Shown piece by piece: positions 11,204 through 22,440 of a stretch of DNA of 64,000 nt. Numbering within the stretch: position 1 is the first letter of the stretch; each line of letters starts with the position of its first letter. The notes under the pieces were generated by a model, which made no database searches, had not been told where the DNA came from, and saw only the letters and a list, made by a program, of their open reading frames with translations. This DNA is from Silurus meridionalis. Taxonomy: Eukaryota > Chordata > Actinopteri > Siluriformes > Siluridae. Where the stretch lies: assembly GCF_014805685.1 (NCBI RefSeq), contig NC_060911.1:8267712-8331711 (forward strand). The letters run 5' to 3'. Position numbers and translations under genes: made by a program.

Positions 11204-12464
11204 TAATTGATTTTGGTAAAACATGCGTCAACCTCCATTTACTGTTGGACAACCGCAACTCGCCCAATGAGGTTTAAATGATCATTGCTATGTGGCTGCA
11301 GCCTAAAATTGCCATAAAGTTAAAGGTAACATGATGTTTGTCATTAAACATAAAATAATGCATTACTGATAGAAAATTTGTTTTTTCTGCGTTCACATTT
11401 TCTTAGAAGTACCAAATTCACCCCTTGAAAAAATACATTAATTTTAACATGCCTTTAAATGATTTCTAAATTTTAAATGGGGATTTGATCTTATAAAATG
11501 CAACATAAACTCAACAAAATATTTACAAGTTTAATTTGGGCCCAGGTTTGTTGAAGACAGATGTCTTATCAGTTACCATTTGATAGTTTAATTGCACAAT
11601 TAACATAACATTCAGAAAATTTCATTCTTTTTTACTAAGATTTGCTTTTGTATTGTATGGGGCTTGTACAATGCTTGATAGGGTTAGGGTTATAATTTTT
11701 TTTATTAAATTATATGCACTTATGATCTGTGACTGACTTTGCAGTGCTGCTTGGGAGGTTGTACAGACAAAAAATGATACACATTTCTGGGTTTTATTGA
11801 AAATATATTTATTGACACTCTCACTCAGTTTGCTTTTAATACCAAGAGTCCATGATACGCCTCATGCTCATGAACCTCATGCCACCGTAGTCCCTGAAGC
11901 TCCTGTACTCTCCAGGCCTAAAGTACCACATCCTGCCTCTGTAGTGGGGCTGTTCATACATGAGCCAGTGACCGTCCATCACATTGCAGGACATGCAGCC
12001 GTTGGACCAGTGGTAGCGATCCATGAAGGAATCACAGTCATCCATCACCTCATTCATCTGTCCCATGAAGTTGTCCCTCTCATAGATCCTCATTCTGTAG
12101 GATCCTCTGTGCTGTTTGGGAAGAAAAGCATCATTTACATATAATTTTTCTTTTCTTCTGACATGCATATACAATCAGTTCTCAATTTATATCTCAGACC
12201 TAATAACATACCATGGGGATCATGCGGCAGGACCTGATGCAGTTGTTGCCCCAGTCCCACATGTTCATGTAGTCAGCGTAATCACCTCTTCTCATGAAAT
12301 ACTGGTTTCCCATGTAGTTGGTGCGGTCGTAGACCATCCAGCAGCCGCTCTCCACCCTGCAGGAGTGGCAGCGGCTCATGTAAGAGAACATATCGGAACA
12401 ATCACTGGTGCACTCATAGGAGCGCCCCATGAAGTTCCTGTCCTCATAGAAGATCACCTGTTTG
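11204..12464. repeat. 1.26-kb block shared with 8595-9855
   Basis: Partner of the block at 8595. Its left edge is the TA at 11204-11205, which corresponds to the terminal TA of the transposon fragment at 8595-8596. It includes exons 2 and 3 and the 3' flank of copy 5. Confidence 0.85.
11808..11813 (-). terminator. poly(A) signal AATAAA, crystallin copy 5
   Basis: AATAAA on the minus strand, 22 bp past the stop, inside the block shared with copy 4. Confidence 0.75.
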
Positions 12465-12568
12465 GATTTGAGTATTAAAATTAATTAAACACCATTTTCT
12501 ATACAAACCTAGCAACATTAAAATGTTAACTCGAAAAAACATCATTTTCTTACCTTGCCTCTACTCAT
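11836..12568 (-). CDS. crygm2d: Gamma-M crystallin (copy 5)
   Basis: Exon 1 is 12554-12568, exon 2 12212-12457, exon 3 11836-12111; introns are 96 and 100 bp. The product has 178 residues. Exon 1 reads MSRGK rather than MTMGK: the second methionine codon of the other copies is AGA here, so the upstream ATG is the only usable start. Exon 2 carries Gly to Asp in MNMWDWGNN, a private change placing a charge between two tryptophans in the N-terminal domain, plus the Asp of RRGDYADY shared with copy 4. Exon 3 starts with His and has YEQPHYRG as in copy 4. Frame and splice sites are intact. Confidence 0.95.
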
Positions 12569-12639
12569 GATGACCGATTTGGTTTGTTTAAGCAGTTTCT
12601 ACCTGGTGAACTGAAATGCTGCCTGTTTTCTCTCATGTA

Positions 12640-12699
12640 TTTATACCAGGGTGGCACCAAAGAATATGAAAGTCTATTGTTAAAACTCCTGAGCAAGCA
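12640..12699 (-). promoter_or_regulatory. Crystallin copy 5 promoter module
   Basis: TATAAA on the minus strand lies at 12640-12645. The ctattgt SOX-type site is at 12674-12680, 28 bp beyond the TATA box. MARE-like TGCTTGCTCAG is at 12689-12699. Confidence 0.75.
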
Positions 12700-12719
12700 A
12701 CATAGCACAGTGTTAGTCT

Positions 12720-13440
12720 ACAAAAAGGAAGAGAAACCAACAAAAAGCTGTTATTTTCCTTTAAAATATAAAAAATACACCATCAATAAATCCTGTGAAA
12801 TGGTTAAAAGACTGGCAGGAAAGGTGGCAGTTAAAATTTATTTAATTGCTGTAATTTGCTGGGTGGAAAATTACCATGAATAAACTGTGAAATAATATGC
12901 CAATTGACAACAGTTCATATTGTTTTACAAGAATTTACAATGTGGAAAATTGTAGAATTCTGCACCATGTAGAAAATGAATTAATTGTGAAAACAAGCAA
13001 TTATGATTTTTGTAGTTATTTACATGTTTATTAATGTTTTTATTTGGCAGCGCTGTACATCTGGTGTTTTATTTTAATAAAACAGCAAATAGCTTTTAGG
13101 AAAACTATTCATATTAATAGAATTAGTATTATTTCACTGTGGTTATTTTTAAATAAATGTCCACCCTCCTATGAATAGTGCTTTAATAAATCTCATATAT
13201 AGTGCTTCATTCATACTACGTTCCTGTGTAATCAAATCGTTCTTCAAAGACAATATGGCTTAGATTTGTAAATTTAGTTTGCAGACAATGCCTATGAAAA
13301 GTTTAAATGTAACACTAACATGCTAAAATACAATGTGTGAAATCTAATTGATAGTAAAAAATAAATATACTTATAGCAGGCTCATTGCACATAATATTTA
13401 ACACTTACATTTTATTAGAATTCTGTAAGTAAAGTTTAAT
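12720..13440. other. Intergenic DNA, no gene seen
   Basis: AT-rich sequence upstream of the copy 5 promoter. Nothing could be supported. Confidence 0.4.
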
Positions 13441-13442
13441 CC

Positions 13443-13445
<3 letters not shown>

Positions 13446-13483
<38 letters not shown>
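13446..13483. repeat. (CA)n microsatellite
   Basis: An uninterrupted CA run of about 19 units. Confidence 0.95.
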
Positions 13484-13486
<3 letters not shown>

Positions 13487-13769
13487 TATATATTTAAATT
13501 TGTGCAATTTTGAGACATTTTTAACATTTGCTGTTGATTAAAAATTATTTACACGTAGGCTTTTGTTGTTTTTGTTGAGTCTAACTCTTTCTATATATCT
13601 TTCCTTTGTTTGTTAGTTATCTGTTTGTGTGACAAAACTTGAAATATTATTAACATTGTAACAAGAAATAGCCATTATGATTGTGGAGTTCAGAAATTTT
13701 AATGAACAGTTAAAGTGAAGCAATGTAAAACAATTTCATTCCATCTTTATTCAGTTTTATTTTTATATA

Positions 13770-15154
13770 CAGTGAGGAAAATAAGTATTTGAACTATTTT
13801 GCAAGTTCTCCCACTTAGAAATCATGGAGTGGTCTGAAATTGTCATCGTAGGTGCATGTCCACTGTGAGAGACATAATCTAAAAAAAAAAATCTAGAAAT
13901 CACAATGTATGATTTTTTAACTATTTATTTGTATGATACAGCTGCAAATAAGTATTTGAACACCTGAGAAAATCAATGTTAATATTTGGTACAGTAGCCT
14001 TTGTTTGCAATTACAGAGGTCAAACGTTTCCTGTAGTTTTTCACCAGGTTTGCACACACTGCAGGAGGGATTTTGGCCCACTCCTCCACACAGATCTTCT
14101 CTAGATCAGTCAGGTTTCTGGCCTGTCGCTAAGAAACATGGAGTTTGAGCTCCCTACAAAGATTCTCTCAGTCGCCCGGTTCCATGTGCAAAAAAAACAC
14201 CGGCAAAGCATGATGCTACCACCCCCATGCTTCACAGTAGGGATGGTGTTCTTGGGATGGTACTCATCATTCTTCTTCCTCCAAACACGTTTACTGAAAT
14301 TATGACCCAAAAGTTTTATTTTGGAATTCATCTGACCACATGACTTTCTCCCATGACTCCTCTGGATCATCCAAATGGTCATTGGCAAACTTAAGATGTG
14401 CCTGGACATGTGCTGGTTCAAGCAGGGAAACCTTCCGTGCCATGCATGATTTCAAACCATGACGTCTTGGTGTATTACCAACAGTAACCTTGGAAACTGT
14501 GGTCCCAGCTCTTTTCAGGTCATTGACCAGCTTCTCCTGTGTAGTTCTGGGCTGATTTCTCACCTTCCTTAGGATCATTGAGACCCCACGAGGTGAGATC
14601 TTGCATGGAGCCCCAGTCCGAGGGAGATTGAAAGTCATGTTTAGCTTCTTCCATTTTCTAATAATTGCTCCAACAGTGGACCTTTTTTCACCAAGCTGCT
14701 TGGCAATTTCTTCGTAGCCCTTTCCAGCCTTGTGGAGGTGTACAATTTTGTCTCTAGTGTCTTTGGACAGCTCTTTGGTCTTGGCCATGTTAGTAGTTGG
14801 ATTCTTACTGATTGTATGGGGTGGACAGGTGTCTTTATGCAGCTAACGACCTCAAACAGGTGCATCTAATTTAGGATAATAAATGTAGTGGAGGTGGACA
14901 TTTTAAAGGCAGACTAACAGGTCTTTGAGGGTCAGAATTCTGGCTGATAGACAGGTGTTCAAATACTTATTTGCAGCTGTATCATACAAATAAATAGTTT
15001 AAAAATCATATATTTGATTTCTGTGGGTTTTTTTTTAGATTATGTCTCTCACAGTGGACATGCACCTACGACGACAATTTCAGACCACTCCATGATTTCT
15101 AAGTGGGAGAACTTGCAAAATAGCAGGGTGTTCAAATACTTATTTTCCTCACTG
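13770..15154 (-). mobile_element. Tc1-like transposon with IR/DR ends, internally deleted
   Basis: Inverted repeats of about 205 bp bound the element (left about 13770-13972, right about 14948-15154), with outer ends CAGTGAGG / CCTCACTG flanked by TATA. Each arm carries two direct copies of an AAATAAGTATTTGAAC-type motif (13778-13794 and 13945-13961; 14957-14973 and 15129-15145), the IR/DR layout of some Tc1 elements. It lies between crystallin copies 5 and 6. At about 1385 bp it is shorter than the usual 1.6 kb because the 3' part of the transposase gene is deleted. Confidence 0.9.
14110..14788 (-). pseudogene. Broken Tc1 transposase
   Basis: From the start at 14788, about 150 codons hold a helix-turn-helix region ([12 protein letters not shown]..., then [14 protein letters not shown]) and reach the first catalytic aspartate in VMWSDE. 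The frame is then lost near 14330, and a second frame continues with the conserved [10 protein letters not shown] stretch down to 14110. The region that should carry the second aspartate and the glutamate of the DDE triad is deleted near 14130, where the end of the transposase abuts a GGAGCTC-containing junction. It cannot make active enzyme. Confidence 0.88.
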
Positions 15155-15159
15155 TATAT

Positions 15160-15755
15160 GGAATCATGGATAGAATTTAATATAAAAGTAGAGTTAGCCA
15201 GCTATTGTTTTATGTGACATACATCAAGCTAAGACAAAGACTTATTAAACATGTTAACAATAAACAATGCACTGTATACTTACTATTAGTTTTTTGCTAA
15301 ACCAAGATTGATCAGTATAATCACGAAAATTAGCATTGTCATGGTGAGAATAGTCAAATTCATGAGCAATTTATATAGTGGTGATTGCACATTTTGCATG
15401 CTTTTATGCCAGTAGAGCATAAATGATTTGTAGCATTTGTAGTGATGGAGGATCCATATTCAAAGTATTTTTTACAATTAAAAAAATAATAATTGTTGAA
15501 TTTCTAATATGATATCTAAAATGATATGAATTTTTAGAATTTCCTGAAACAAATGTTTTAGTAAATACTTTAATATGAAATACAATATTCAGTTGAATTT
15601 GAAATTGGATTTCATTTTAGCTGAGGTTTAATTTTCATACCAAATTATATTCCATTTTCTGATCCAAGACCAATGTGTTTACTAAGAATAAATAAATAAA
15701 TAAAATCAGTCTGTGGTGGCAAAGAAATGATGTACTTGACTGGCTGGATTTTATA
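15160..15755. other. Intergenic DNA, no gene seen
   Basis: AT-rich with no recognised repeat apart from a short AATA run near 15690. Confidence 0.4.
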
Positions 15756-15760
15756 ATATG

Positions 15761-15766
15761 TTTATT
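15761..15766 (-). terminator. poly(A) signal AATAAA, crystallin copy 6
   Basis: AATAAA on the minus strand, 24 bp past the stop. Confidence 0.75.
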
Positions 15767-15790
15767 GACACTTTTACTGATAGTTTGCAT

Positions 15791-16496
15791 TTAATACCAA
15801 GAGTCCATGATACGCCTCATGCTCATGAACCTCATGCCCCCGTAGTCCCTGAAGCTCCTGTACTCTCCAGGCCTGAAGTACCACATCCTGCCTCTGTAGT
15901 GGGGATGTTCATACATGAGCCAGTGACCGTCCATCACATTGCAGGACATGCAGCCGTTGGACCAGTGGTAGCGATCCATGAAGGAATCACAGTCATCCAT
16001 CACCTCATTCATCTGTCCCATGAAGTTGTCCCTCTCATAGATCCTCATTCTGTAGGATCCTCTGTACTGTTTGGAAAATGTAAGAGTCAGTTAACTAAGA
16101 AATGCACAATATTTTAAAACCAAAATTTTCACATTAACATACCATGGGGATCATGCGGCAGGACCTGATGCAGTTGTTGCCCCAGCCCCACATGTTCATG
16201 TAGTCAGCATACTCGCCCCTCCTCATGAAATACTGGTTTCCCATGTAGTTGGTGCGGTCGTAGACCATCCAGCACCCGCTCTCCACCCTGCAGGAGTGGC
16301 AGCGGCTCATGTAAGAGAACATATCGGAACAATCACTGGTGCACTCATAGGAGCGCCCCATGAAGTTCCTGTCCTCATAGAAGATCACCTGTTTGAATAT
16401 AAGGATCAAATGGGCTATGAGTCAAACTTGTTCAAGCAAACACAGTATTTAAACACAAATAAGTTTATCTGTAATGATCACCTTGCCCATAGTCAT
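15791..16496 (-). CDS. crygm2d: Gamma-M crystallin (copy 6)
   Basis: Exon 1 is 16482-16496 (MTMGK), exon 2 16143-16388, exon 3 15791-16066; introns are 93 and 76 bp, the shortest second intron of the cluster. The product has 178 residues. Both domains are identical in protein sequence to copy 1 although the two genes are the farthest apart (about 14.7 kb). Its intron 2 resembles that of copy 2 rather than copy 1. The intron 1 donor is GTGATC, weaker than the GTAAGA-like donors elsewhere. This is the first copy in the direction of transcription and no further copy is seen upstream. Confidence 0.95.
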
Positions 16497-16567
16497 GGTG
16501 GCTGTTTTGGTTTGTTCGAGCAGTTTTCAGCTGGTGAACTGACATCCTGACCGGTTTGTCCCTTGAA

Positions 16568-16631
16568 TTTATACCTGACCAGGACTAAAGAATGAGACAG
16601 GACTACTATTGTAAAAACTCCTGACCAAGCA
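16568..16631 (-). promoter_or_regulatory. Crystallin copy 6 promoter module
   Basis: TATAAA on the minus strand lies at 16568-16573. The ctattgt SOX-type site is at 16606-16612, with the widest gap of the five (32 bp). MARE-like TGCTTGGTCAG is at 16621-16631. Confidence 0.74.
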
Positions 16632-16639
16632 ACACAGTC

Positions 16640-17830
16640 CAGAGGCCCATGGAGAGCTAAAGAGCTTTCAGTACATTTTTAGGAGAAAAACAGCTCCAGA
16701 AACATTCAGAACAATGGATCGGTAGGTATTTGACTTTTGTTTACATGTATATGTTGTAGAATTTAGTGTTGAATGTAGACATGACCATTTTGCTTTTAAA
16801 TGTAGCATTGGTACTCAGCTTTTTTTTTGTTTTTGTTAGTGTTAGTGAGGTACAAGCCATTTTGAAACACTTATAAAGAGATAATGACATGAAGATTGCA
16901 CTTGCACAGAAAGGCTATTTATCCCTTACAGAATGCATTGTGTAGATTTGTTTTCCGCAACTGCTTTGCTAAAAGACATGGCTGCTCATTTATTTATTTT
17001 TAAATTATTTTAAAATTCATTGATCTCTCAACATTGTACAATAATCTTTATGATATGATGGATCCATTAAATGCTCCTCTGTTTGATTATCACAAGTGTT
17101 ATTAACACATACACTATTTATAACAAAATATACATGCATTTCAAATTAAAAACTAGATTTTCTTTTTATTCCATGAAAAAGTACAATCAACAACTTTAAT
17201 ATTATTTGACAGAGGAATTGGTACTGAAACTTTTGCTGTTGACTGTTCAGGGCTAAGACATTTCAGCATTTATTTGGACGTACAGTAGCATTGTCTCCAT
17301 GAGGATAAAATAAGCACTGCATGATGCGATGGCATGCAATAGAAAGAACTTTTCCCCCCTCACAATATGTCATGTTTTTCAGTGCATGTTTTACAGCTAG
17401 TCTGCCCATCCTTTCATTAAGAATTACTAGTTTAATTTTCAGAACATTATAAATGTACAAATAAAAAAGAAATAGCAAAAGAGAAATATACTGTTTGTGT
17501 AAATTAAAAGATAAGAATATAAACTGGATTGTTAGTCTAACACAACACACATTAATTTTATAAGTACAAGCAACTGATAGCATTTTAAATGGTTCTTGAT
17601 GCAGTAGTACACCTATTTACACAACATGCAAATTTGATATTGCAGGACTTTTTATACACACAATTACCAGCATTAAATTTGATGGTTACTCCACAAATGT
17701 GAATCCATAATTTTATATATGCCTATAGTAATTGTAGCATGATGGATTTACAATACTGAAACATTTTACTTGATAATTAATCAATAATATATTGGGCTCA
17801 ATGTTTTTGTGGCAATCAATAATATAGACT
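16640..17830. other. Upstream flank of the crystallin cluster, no gene seen
   Basis: AT-rich sequence with no supportable exon or mobile element. Distal lens enhancers could lie here, but I see no specific signal. Confidence 0.4.
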
Positions 17831-18640
17831 TGAGGGCACCGGAGTGGGGTGGGGAACATATACTGAGGTGCATTGTGCTCCTTCCTGGGGAAGTCCCCAG
17901 ATGATCCTATATCAGGACTTTTTGGCCGAAGCTCCTCTATTAAAGTTGACAGTCCTCAGACCCATCAACTCACGGGGCTATGGGCTTGCTACAGGATTCC
18001 TAGAAGGGGAAGTGCAAGTCACGACGCTTTGCTTTTTGCAGGTTTGTGGTTGGGGCTGCGCCTGCCGAGCAGCTCCACAAAAGCGTCATGGGAGATACCA
18101 GGTGCCTTTCAGTAGACACAAGAGCGGCCATGGACTGGCCAATGGCCTTTGCGGTCTCTTTAGTTGCCCTGAGAGCTAAGTCTGTTGCACAGCGGAGCCC
18201 TCAGATCTCCTGACAGTCAGACTGATAGGCCTGCTGCAAGCATGGTGTGCAGACAGCGAGCAGCTTGACCTGCTGAGGCATAAGCCTTGCACACCAGCGC
18301 CAAGGTAGTTTGAAAGGGCTTGGAGGGCAGCGCCTGTTTTTTTTTCTGGGATGACGCAACACCTAAGGAGAGATAGCTAGCCAGCGTCTCTACAACCGTC
18401 CCATAACCTTACTTTTTCAGTCTGACTGCATTAGCATATACCAACACCCTAGGACTAAAGGGGCAGGCTGAATTAGGCTTCACCCAAGACTTGGACACCG
18501 AGGTGTGCAGGTCTGATAAAAGTGGCAGACCCCGGCTTGGAGGCAGCGACGTAAAAAGTGCGAGCTTCTGCTGATCGGCCGGCCAATCTATCTCAAACAT
18601 GGCTACGGCATGAGTCACTACCTCTAATAGCTACTCGAAA
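17830..18640 (-). mobile_element. DIRS retrotransposon gag remnant
   Basis: On the minus strand a degenerate reading gives LRATKETAKAIGQSMAAL and, upstream of it, a stretch related to KPFQTTLALVCKAYA. Both have counterparts in the DIRS element at 29504-32632 (AIRATKETSKAIGRSMVAL and KPLHTTLALVVKAYA). Several frames and stops interrupt it. No terminal repeats were found, so it is a truncated fragment. The plus-strand open frames over it are shadows. Confidence 0.7.
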
Positions 18641-18644
18641 AGAC

Positions 18645-19592
18645 TGACAAGTCTCCCAGTTCCAGCCACTGAAAAGCATCTCCATAGCATGATGCTACCA
18701 CCACCATGCTTCACTGTAGGGATGGAATTGCCCAGTTAATGAGCAGTGACTGTTTTCCTTTAGACATGATGCTTGGCATTCAGGCCAAAGAGTTCTAGTG
18801 TCTAAGAGTTTTTCTAGTTCTAGTTCTAGTGTCTAAGGAGTGGCTTCGGTTTGGCCACTCTACCATACATGCCTAATTGGCAGAGTGTTGCAGAGATGGT
18901 TGTTCTTCTGGAAGGTTCTCCTCTTTCCACAGAGAAATGCTGGAGCTCTTTCAGAGTGGATGGGTTCTTGGTAGACTCCCTGACTAAGGCTCTTCTCACC
19001 TTCTCTCCTCAGTTTAGCCAGGTGGCCCGTTCTGGAAAGATTCCGGGTGGTTCCAAATTACTTCCATTTATAGATAATGCAGGCCACTATGCTCATTAAG
19101 ATCTTTAATGCTGCCGAGAATTTTCTGTACCCTTTTCCAGATCTGTGCCTTGATACAACCCTGTCTCTGAGGTCTACAGACAATTCCTTCAACTTCATGG
19201 CTTAGTTTGTGCTCTGACATGTACTGTAATTAACTGTAGGACCTTATATAGACAGGTGCGTACCTTTCCAAATCATGTCCAATCAACTGAATTTTCCACA
19301 GGTAGACTCCAATCAAGTTGTTGAAACATCTCGAGAATGATCAGTAAAAAAAGGATGCACCTGAACTCAATTTTGGGAGTCATGGCAAAGGCTGTGAATA
19401 CTTATGTACACATTAAGTTTTTTTTTTCCTTTTTTTTTTTTTTTTATCAATTGCAAGATTTAAAACAAACTTCTTCTTTAATGTTGTCATTATGGGGTAT
19501 TGTGTGTAGAATTTCAATAACAATATTGAATTTAATCTAACCTTTGGAATAAGGTTTTAACATAACAAAAGGTGGAAAAAGTGAAGCGCTGT
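18645..19592 (-). mobile_element. Tc1-like transposon relic
   Basis: On the minus strand the transposase start MKLKELSVDLRDRVV lies near 19200 and the conserved [10 protein letters not shown] block near 18700, with many frameshifts between. The right end has the long terminal repeat of this family (...AACATAACAAAAGGTGGAAAAAGTGAAGCGC); the left end is missing. The DIRS fragment directly abuts it. Confidence 0.8.
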
Positions 19593-19595
19593 AAC

Positions 19596-20080
19596 ATTAT
19601 GACATTATGCCATTGAAGTGAATTACACTGATTATCTCTACATCATGGCACCTGTTAGTTAATGGGATTTATTAGGCAGCAAGTAATCATTTTGTCCTCA
19701 AACATGATGTGTTAAATGCAGGAAAAATGGGCAAGCGTAAGGATTTGAGTGAGTTTGACAAGAGCCAAATTGTGATGGCTAGACAACTAGGTCAGAGCAT
19801 CTACAAAACTGCAGCATTTATGGGATGTTCCTGTTGTGCAGTGGTCAGAATCTATTAAAAGTGGTCAAAGAAAGGAACAGTGGTGAACTGGCAACAGGGT
19901 CATGGGTGGCCAAAGCTCATTGATGCACGTGGGGGCCCATGTGGTCCAATCCAACAGACAAGCTTCTGTAACTCAAATTGCAAAAGAACTTAATGCTGTT
20001 GATGCTAGATGGGTCAGAACTGTCTCCTCAGCAAAAATGGAACCAACACAATATTAGGCAGGTGGTCATAATGTTATCCC
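19596..20080 (+). mobile_element. Tc1-like deletion derivative
   Basis: A short frame on the plus strand starts [20 protein letters not shown] and continues through a helix-turn-helix-like region, then jumps straight to a right end containing GGTGGTCATAATGTTAT. The left end has a matching CATTATGACATTATG-like sequence. The catalytic part of the transposase is missing. Confidence 0.65.
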
Positions 20081-22440
20081 TGATCAATGGCCATTAAGGT
20101 ATGCCTGGTCAGTGTATATTGAATTAAATATGTAGTTGAGTAAAGAGTAAAAGTTGCTTCTATGTATCTTTGTATCTTTGTAAGCCAAATACTAGAAAGT
20201 AGCCAAAATGATTTAAGTACAGTAACAAAACTAGTTTACAATACAGTCTGTGTTAAAAGACTTTTAATTTTTATATTTTACTGGCAAAACTGGCATCATA
20301 TTTAATGGTTTTATGAACTTAATATCAAAAATCAATTTGTCACATTTAAGACTTTCAACATCATATTTATTTAACCCTCAAGAGAGATTTTTGTATGTTT
20401 GCATAGTTGGGCTTAGTCATAATTTAGGCTCATTTTGTTAGTCTATCGATAGCATTTTTGTTGGCCTTCCATCATCCACCGTGCAGTCCAGTGACAGTAA
20501 ACAGCCCAGAGCAGCCTGTAAGCTGAATTTGAGTGAGATGGATGGAAACAAATCAGCATCATCCTATTCCAGAAGCACACACAAAAAAGCTACTGTTTGT
20601 ATACCTGTATGTAAAGAGACAGTCGTGCACATCAGCCTCAGCATTCATTTATGGCCTCTGAAAGACAAAACATTTTCTGTATAAAATGTTAGCATGATAG
20701 GCTCATGTGTTACGACAGTGTGTATGTGTGGGTGTGTGTATGTCCCAATGGAAGCTCTTCAGATATATGACTGTTTTTTCCACCAGCTCTTTAATGACCA
20801 AGGTCAAGTGTTAAGTAAGTTAAGCTGTTCCCCGAGTGGTGCTTTTTCCCCTCGAGGTGGTCTGACTGTGCGTTTTAACACACTCATCTGTCTTCATGTG
20901 GAGACACATGAGTGTTAAGAGCAGATGAAAGGCAGCAGTCAGCGACACACAGAGAGACTTAAAGATAATCACTGCATTCCCTCAGGAATGGCTAGAGAAG
21001 GACCTGTTCCTGCCAGGATTCAATAAAGGGTGTGTTTGTGTATCTAAGGTCAGAAGATCAAGCTGTGACAGCTAGTTGCAAATACATCACAGCTGATCTC
21101 AGTGTTAATTTATTACCCTTCCTTTTAGATCGATAAAACACATGCTTAGCAGATGAGTAAGGTGTGTGGTTGGAGCAGAGATTTTTGTTCGCAGTAAACA
21201 TGAGTAAATTGGTGTGTTTGTGTATTTGAGGCTTAAGCAGAGAGCTTTTCCATCTGTTAATGCGCGTGTCTTATGGATCAACTTCTATTTCTTTAATGGA
21301 AAAATAATGCACATAAAACAGCAGCACAACGCCGACCGCCTCCACCTCTGCCTCCGCCTCCAGAAACTTGGGCACAACATGCAGTATGTTGGATAGGAAT
21401 AAAAATAGTGTGATAGCAAACAAAAGTTTTATTTGAATGCTGTGCAAGAGGATGAAATGCACCTTACATAATATCAGAAAACAGTCCAAAACAGCATTTT
21501 ATTTTTAATGCAAAGCATGACAGCTGTGGGATTTATAACAGTCTTTTGTCTTACATAATGCACACCCTAAGGATTGAAAAGAAAACGCTTCCCCAAATAA
21601 TCTCAATTTGAACAACTCTTAAGAGTAAATAAAGTGTACTTTCTTTATCCTTGCTTTTATTTTTAACCCTAGAATAGTAAAGTATTTGGCATGCTCATGT
21701 GTGTACTGGAGAAAGCTACGACATGATTTTACAGAAGCAGCATCCAGAGTGGAATATGTTTTGTGTTACACAAGAATGTCATCATGCAAAGCACCTTTCT
21801 CTATCTTGAAATAGATCATAGAATCTTATGCTTGGTGTTGAATATGTTTTGCAGCATTAAAGTACAGAATTGAATTGCTATTATAATAGTATGCAGATGG
21901 TAGCACGTTTGTTATTTAGCTTTAAAACGTGGATTTTGCACTGAAGTAGCTGGGAGGTGTCAAAAATTCTTCATTCTTGCATCAATCCTGCCTTTACTCC
22001 ACCTTTCCCTATACCCCATTTATTACAGTTTGTGAAATAAAACAATGAGCCTTTGTTAGATCTGTAAAGCTACACTAATTTTGTTGTGTTGTGTTTATTG
22101 TCATGAGTTTATATTCATCTGCAATCCTATTACTCCTGTTCCTTAGGCTGTATAATTTTGGACAAATCATGACATACTCCTGATTTCCTCAGAAACCTCC
22201 ATGTTCCTGTTGGGATTGTCTGACTTTTATTAGAACTTGCAATGTTGAAATCTGTTTTGTTGTCACACAATCGTTTACATTTTACTCTAGTCTGGTTTCC
22301 ACACATTTTCTATATTGAAGTGAATTTGTCAGGAGAATTTCTAATGTTATTTTGACATTGATGAGCCTTAAATAAAAACTTAAAGAATTTTATGGTTTTA
22401 GGTATAAATCTTGACTTGGATTCACTTTTATTTTGACAGA
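20081..22440. other. Intergenic DNA, no gene recognised
   Basis: No exon with splice signals and no clear transposon ends. Open frames are short and low in complexity. Confidence 0.4.

Noticed and set aside
12116..12478. Plus-strand open frame opposite crystallin exon 2 of copy 5
   Set aside because: It is antisense to a well-supported exon and depends only on its codon use.
17844..18179. Plus-strand 111-codon open frame
   Set aside because: The conserved DIRS gag words are on the opposite strand; this frame is a shadow.
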